The notes under the pieces: generated by a model
What the model saw: only the letters and a program-made list of their open reading frames with translations
What the model was told of the DNA's origin: nothing
Database searches by the model: none
Part shown: one piece after another, positions 7,147-8,904 of the stretch
How positions within the stretch are numbered: position 1 is the stretch's first letter
Layout of the letters: each line of letters begins with the position of its first letter
Source of the DNA: an uncultured Desulfobacterales bacterium
Lineage (GTDB): Bacteria; Desulfobacterota; Desulfobacteria; Desulfobacterales; UBA11574
Reading direction: 5' to 3'
Length of the DNA stretch: 8,904 nt
NCBI GenBank assembly: GCA_937925895.1
Contig: CALANC010000268.1
Location: 1-8,904, forward strand
Program-made: the position numbers and the translations under genes

Positions 7147-8052
7147 CTAAAAATAGTCTTCGGCACCATCCAAAAGCTCCCGGGCTTCTTTCTGAGCCAG
7201 CGTATTATTGAGTACATATCCACGAACCTCGGGCTCGGCTTTGAGAACCTCTTGCAACAGACGATCATGAAGTTTTCTGTCAAACACCAAACGGGCATAC
7301 TGCTTGGCATATACCACTTTTATCATCAAATTTTTTTGTTTTGAAATGTTCAGCGCTCTCTCAAAATGGGATCGCCCCACTTCCGGTTTTCCTCCCAGTG
7401 CCGGTGGAAGCAATGTGGATAGAACCCCCAGGTACAAATGGGCTGCGCCATCCTGATAAGATTCATTCAATTCTACAATTCGTTCCATAATGGTTTCGAC
7501 GCGGGATAATTCAGCAACCGCATTCCAGTCATCCCGGTGTGTCTGAATCCATGCGGCCCAGGCCGATCCCAAGGTAAACAATACCGGAACATCGTTAACA
7601 TTTAATTTTGAGATAAAATTCTCAAATTCTTGAAAACCGCTCTGCCGGAGTGAACACATGTCTGGTCTGTGAGCGCACATGGCGCTGAAAGCATAATTGA
7701 GCGCTTTGTCTGTCAGCCTTTTAGCCCTTTTCTTGTCCTTTACGAATACATCGGTATAAGCTGTATATATGGTAGCCGCGGCACGAAGCAAAGAATCATT
7801 GTGCGGATCCCGATACAACAGGCTGTCAACCATCAGCAGGTAGGCCGGAGCACCGGATTTCACGGTTGCCAGATCGTTGTTATCTAAAATTGCATGAGTC
7901 AAATTTTCGGTCATTTCGACACTTGCGGATGAGATAAAATAAGCACATCCGGCTAACAACAGAACATAGATTAAGATATGCACCTGCATAATAACTGAAA
8001 CCGGCCCACGAAATACGCTTTTGCGGCTGGTATGGAATTTTTTTTCTTTCAT
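7147..8052 (-). CDS. tatT: TRAP-associated TPR-like lipoprotein TatT
   Basis: This 301-residue protein matches the TatT family (T component of TRAP transporters, known from T. pallidum), a helical TPR-like lipoprotein that binds the transporter's periplasmic protein and may hand over ligand. A signal peptide with basic N-terminus is followed by lipobox L33-A34-G35-C36, and Ala37 at +2 favours outer-membrane sorting. Helical segments cover about 88-300. The stretch LYLGVLSTLLPPALGGKPEV (206-225) followed by GRSHFERALNIS resembles the strongly conserved TatT core. The start at ATG 8052 gives a 35-residue leader, on the long side; Met22 (position 7989) would shorten it but loses the basic residues and has no ribosome binding site. 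Only a weak TAGG precedes 8052. It is first in the operon, ahead of the binding protein. The name is unrelated to twin-arginine translocation. Confidence 0.9.
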   Translation of the reverse strand: MKEKKFHTSRKSVFRGPVSVIMQVHILIYVLLLAGCAYFISSASVEMTENLTHAILDNNDLATVKSGAPAYLLMVDSLLYRDPHNDSLLRAAATIYTAYTDVFVKDKKRAKRLTDKALNYAFSAMCAHRPDMCSLRQSGFQEFENFISKLNVNDVPVLFTLGSAWAAWIQTHRDDWNAVAELSRVETIMERIVELNESYQDGAAHLYLGVLSTLLPPALGGKPEVGRSHFERALNISKQKNLMIKVVYAKQYARLVFDRKLHDRLLQEVLKAEPEVRGYVLNNTLAQKEARELLDGAEDYF

Positions 8053-8059
8053 ATGCCTA

Positions 8060-8087
8060 ATTTTACATTCAGTAAGTGAAAAGTCAA
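8060..8087 (-). promoter_or_regulatory. Sigma70-like promoter of the tatT-dctPQM operon
   Basis: On the minus strand TTGACT (8087-8082) is followed after 16 nt by TAAAAT (8065-8060), a good -35/-10 pair. The expected start of transcription, about 7 nt past the -10, falls near 8053, right beside the tatT ATG at 8052, so the message may be leaderless. The 7-base repeat CATTCAG occurs at 8066-8072 and 8090-8096, within the spacer and just upstream of the -35, and could be a regulator site. Confidence 0.6.
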
Positions 8088-8155
8088 GGCATTCAGGGTA
8101 TTACTCGTGCTATATTCAACAGCTACAGTGCTTCCCCCTAACCCGCATTTCTCAT

Positions 8156-8286
8156 GAAGAATTTATTTTGGTTTTGAAAACAAAAAAGAAACGGCCTACA
8201 GTTAGGAGATTATATTAAACTTGGGTGCCCTTGATCAAAGACATTCTGTTTTGATGAATATTGTACCACTAAAAAATAAATTCTTC
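8156..8286. repeat. Spaced 14-nt perfect inverted repeat
   Basis: GAAGAATTTATTTT (8156-8169) and AAAATAAATTCTTC (8273-8286) are exact reverse complements separated by 103 nt. They could be terminal repeats of a small non-autonomous element or arms of a long RNA stem. No flanking target duplication is visible (CTCAT on the left, GCCAA on the right), and the arms are AT-rich, so chance is possible. Confidence 0.4.
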
Positions 8287-8301
8287 GCCAAAGGCAAGCC
8301 A

Positions 8302-8384
8302 GAGCAACACAGGAACTGCGTTATTCAGCCCTCGAAGTAAAATACTACGCCTTCGGCCTGGAATGCCTTGTTCCTGAGTCGCTC
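8302..8384. repeat. 83-nt imperfect inverted repeat, candidate long hairpin or dispersed repeat
   Basis: The outer arms GAGCAACACAGGAAC (8302-8316) and GTTCCTGAGTCGCTC (8370-8384) pair at 13 of 15 positions. Inner pairing continues imperfectly between GCGTTATTCAGCC (8318-8330) and GGCCTGGAATGC (8355-8366), and CGAAG (8333-8337) pairs with CTTCG (8351-8355) near the tip; the GG of the inner arm and the last G of CTTCG cannot all be used at once. Such structure suits a REP-like element, a MITE remnant or a structured RNA. It lies 84 nt upstream of the PilZ start. Whether copies occur elsewhere in the genome cannot be seen here. Confidence 0.55.
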
Positions 8385-8408
8385 AGTCTCGTGAGAAAAC
8401 CGGGCAAA

Positions 8409-8437
8409 TTGAACGTTCTGTTTCAACCCAGTATTGA
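8409..8437 (+). promoter_or_regulatory. Possible sigma70-like promoter for the PilZ gene
   Basis: TTGAAC (8409-8414) and TATTGA (8432-8437) are 17 nt apart, with about 31 nt left to the PilZ ATG. The -35 is good and the -10 is poor, so this is only a candidate. Confidence 0.35.
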
Positions 8438-8468
8438 TTAATCGAAAAAAATAGAGTAAGGAATTGAC

Positions 8469-8792
8469 ATGAACGACCGCACAAAGAAAAAACCAATCAG
8501 GGAAAGAAGAAAGCTCCCAAGGCAAGCATGTTTTAAAAAGATTGGATACGCTTATAGGGATGTCACCTATATGGATTATATCACTGACATAAATTCCTGG
8601 GGAGCGTTTATTAATACCAAAAAACCAGTACCTATCGGTGAAAACATTACCGTTAGCATCCCGCTTATTGAACATGAAAAAACGATAAAGGTCATCGGTG
8701 AGGTTATCAGAGCTAGTCACGACGGGATCGGTATCAAGTTCAAAATGGGAATCGATGATTCAGCGATAAGCTCTCTATTGGAAAACGATTAA
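8469..8792 (+). CDS. Single-domain PilZ protein, probable cyclic di-GMP receptor
   Basis: This 107-residue soluble protein is a stand-alone PilZ domain. The RxxxR motif is seen as R14-K-L-P-R18 in RERRKLPRQA, and the second motif as DINSWGAFI (40-48), where Asn42 sits at the usual Ser position of (D/N)xSxxG. The beta-barrel continues through GENITVSIPL, KVIGEVIRAS and the typical end strand GIGIKF. PilZ proteins bind cyclic di-GMP and act by contact with partner proteins in motility, adhesion or polysaccharide output; this one has no attached effector domain. AAGGA (8458-8462), 6 nt before the ATG, supports the start. The gene is divergent from tatT and appears alone, with no neighbour to tell its partner. 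Fold assignment is firm; ligand binding is likely but the motif variant leaves some doubt. Confidence 0.88.
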   Translation: MNDRTKKKPIRERRKLPRQACFKKIGYAYRDVTYMDYITDINSWGAFINTKKPVPIGENITVSIPLIEHEKTIKVIGEVIRASHDGIGIKFKMGIDDSAISSLLEND

Positions 8793-8833
8793 CCCCAATT
8801 TCTCCCCGAGAGTCACTACATTTCATTCCATCT

Positions 8834-8890
8834 ATAAAGTCAAAATAATCCGAAAAATAAAATTACGGTTTCCTCAAATTGCGACTTTAT
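8834..8890. repeat. Short 8-nt inverted repeat downstream of the PilZ gene
   Basis: ATAAAGTC (8834-8841) and GACTTTAT (8883-8890) are exact reverse complements 41 nt apart in an AT-rich stretch. No T-run follows, so it does not look like an intrinsic terminator. Otherwise the final 112 nt show nothing. Confidence 0.25.
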
Positions 8891-8904
8891 CAACCCAATT
8901 TGAT

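Larger units (their letters stand above)
8053..8468. other. Intergenic region between divergent tatT operon and pilZ gene
   Basis: These 416 nt hold no convincing protein gene. They contain the tatT promoter at the left edge, a spaced 14-nt inverted repeat, an 83-nt imperfect inverted repeat, and a possible promoter for the PilZ gene at the right. Short open stretches exist: a 39-codon frame from TTG 8221 to TAA 8340, preceded by AGGAG at 8204-8208 with 12-nt spacing, and a minus-strand frame through the 83-nt repeat. None has family resemblance. Confidence 0.6.

Noticed and set aside
7128..7310. In-frame extension of the TRAP binding protein upstream of 7127
   Set aside because: It would overlap tatT in another frame and hide the signal peptide; 7127 has a ribosome binding site and a proper signal sequence.
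8221..8340. Possible 39-codon gene from TTG 8221 to TAA 8340
   Set aside because: Rare start codon, 12-nt ribosome binding site spacing, no family resemblance, and it runs through both repeat structures.
8325..8720. Minus-strand open frame of 131 codons opposite the PilZ gene
   Set aside because: It mostly mirrors the PilZ coding region on the other strand, which has clear domain motifs and a ribosome binding site; this frame has neither.
8793..8904. Repeat CCCAATTT near 8794 and 8895 as a possible attachment site or direct repeat
   Set aside because: Eight AT-rich bases recurring within about 100 nt is not enough, and no integrase or tRNA is near.

Overview
The window reads as accessory or operon-rich chromosome of a Gram-negative anaerobe, most likely a Desulfobacterota (deltaproteobacterial) relative. 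This is an inference from gene content: a TRAP transporter with a TatT lipoprotein, a pyruvoyl-dependent arginine decarboxylase, a cupin-type XRE regulator and a PilZ protein. No rRNA, tRNA, CRISPR array, insertion sequence or phage gene is visible.

Layout. Positions 1-4314 carry a co-directional plus-strand run: the 3' end of an HMG-CoA-lyase-like gene, an XRE/cupin regulator, a diadenylate cyclase (DAC/DisA_N) protein with a long N-terminal sensor-like region, a pyruvoyl-dependent arginine decarboxylase, an agmatinase-family ureohydrolase, and a small unrecognised protein. Spacing is tight: 12 nt between cyclase and decarboxylase, a 1-nt stop/start overlap between decarboxylase and agmatinase, and 38 nt to the small protein. 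The two enzymes together would convert arginine to agmatine and then to putrescine plus urea. Placing them behind a cyclic-dinucleotide synthase suggests a signalling-linked polyamine cassette, which is the most interesting part of the window. The cyclase keeps the DGA motif, but the usual RHR motif reads RFN.

Positions 4329-8052 are a convergent minus-strand operon, tatT-dctP-dctQ-dctM: lipoprotein TatT, periplasmic binding protein, small permease and large permease of a TRAP transporter. The genes overlap or nearly touch. A good sigma70-like promoter lies directly upstream of tatT, so close that the mRNA may be almost leaderless. The binding protein has Trp where most TRAP binding proteins have the carboxylate-binding Arg, so the substrate may not be an ordinary carboxylate.

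Positions 8053-8468 are a divergent intergenic region with a spaced 14-nt inverted repeat and an 83-nt imperfect inverted repeat that could fold as a long hairpin. A single-domain PilZ protein follows at 8469-8792, and the last 112 nt hold no gene.
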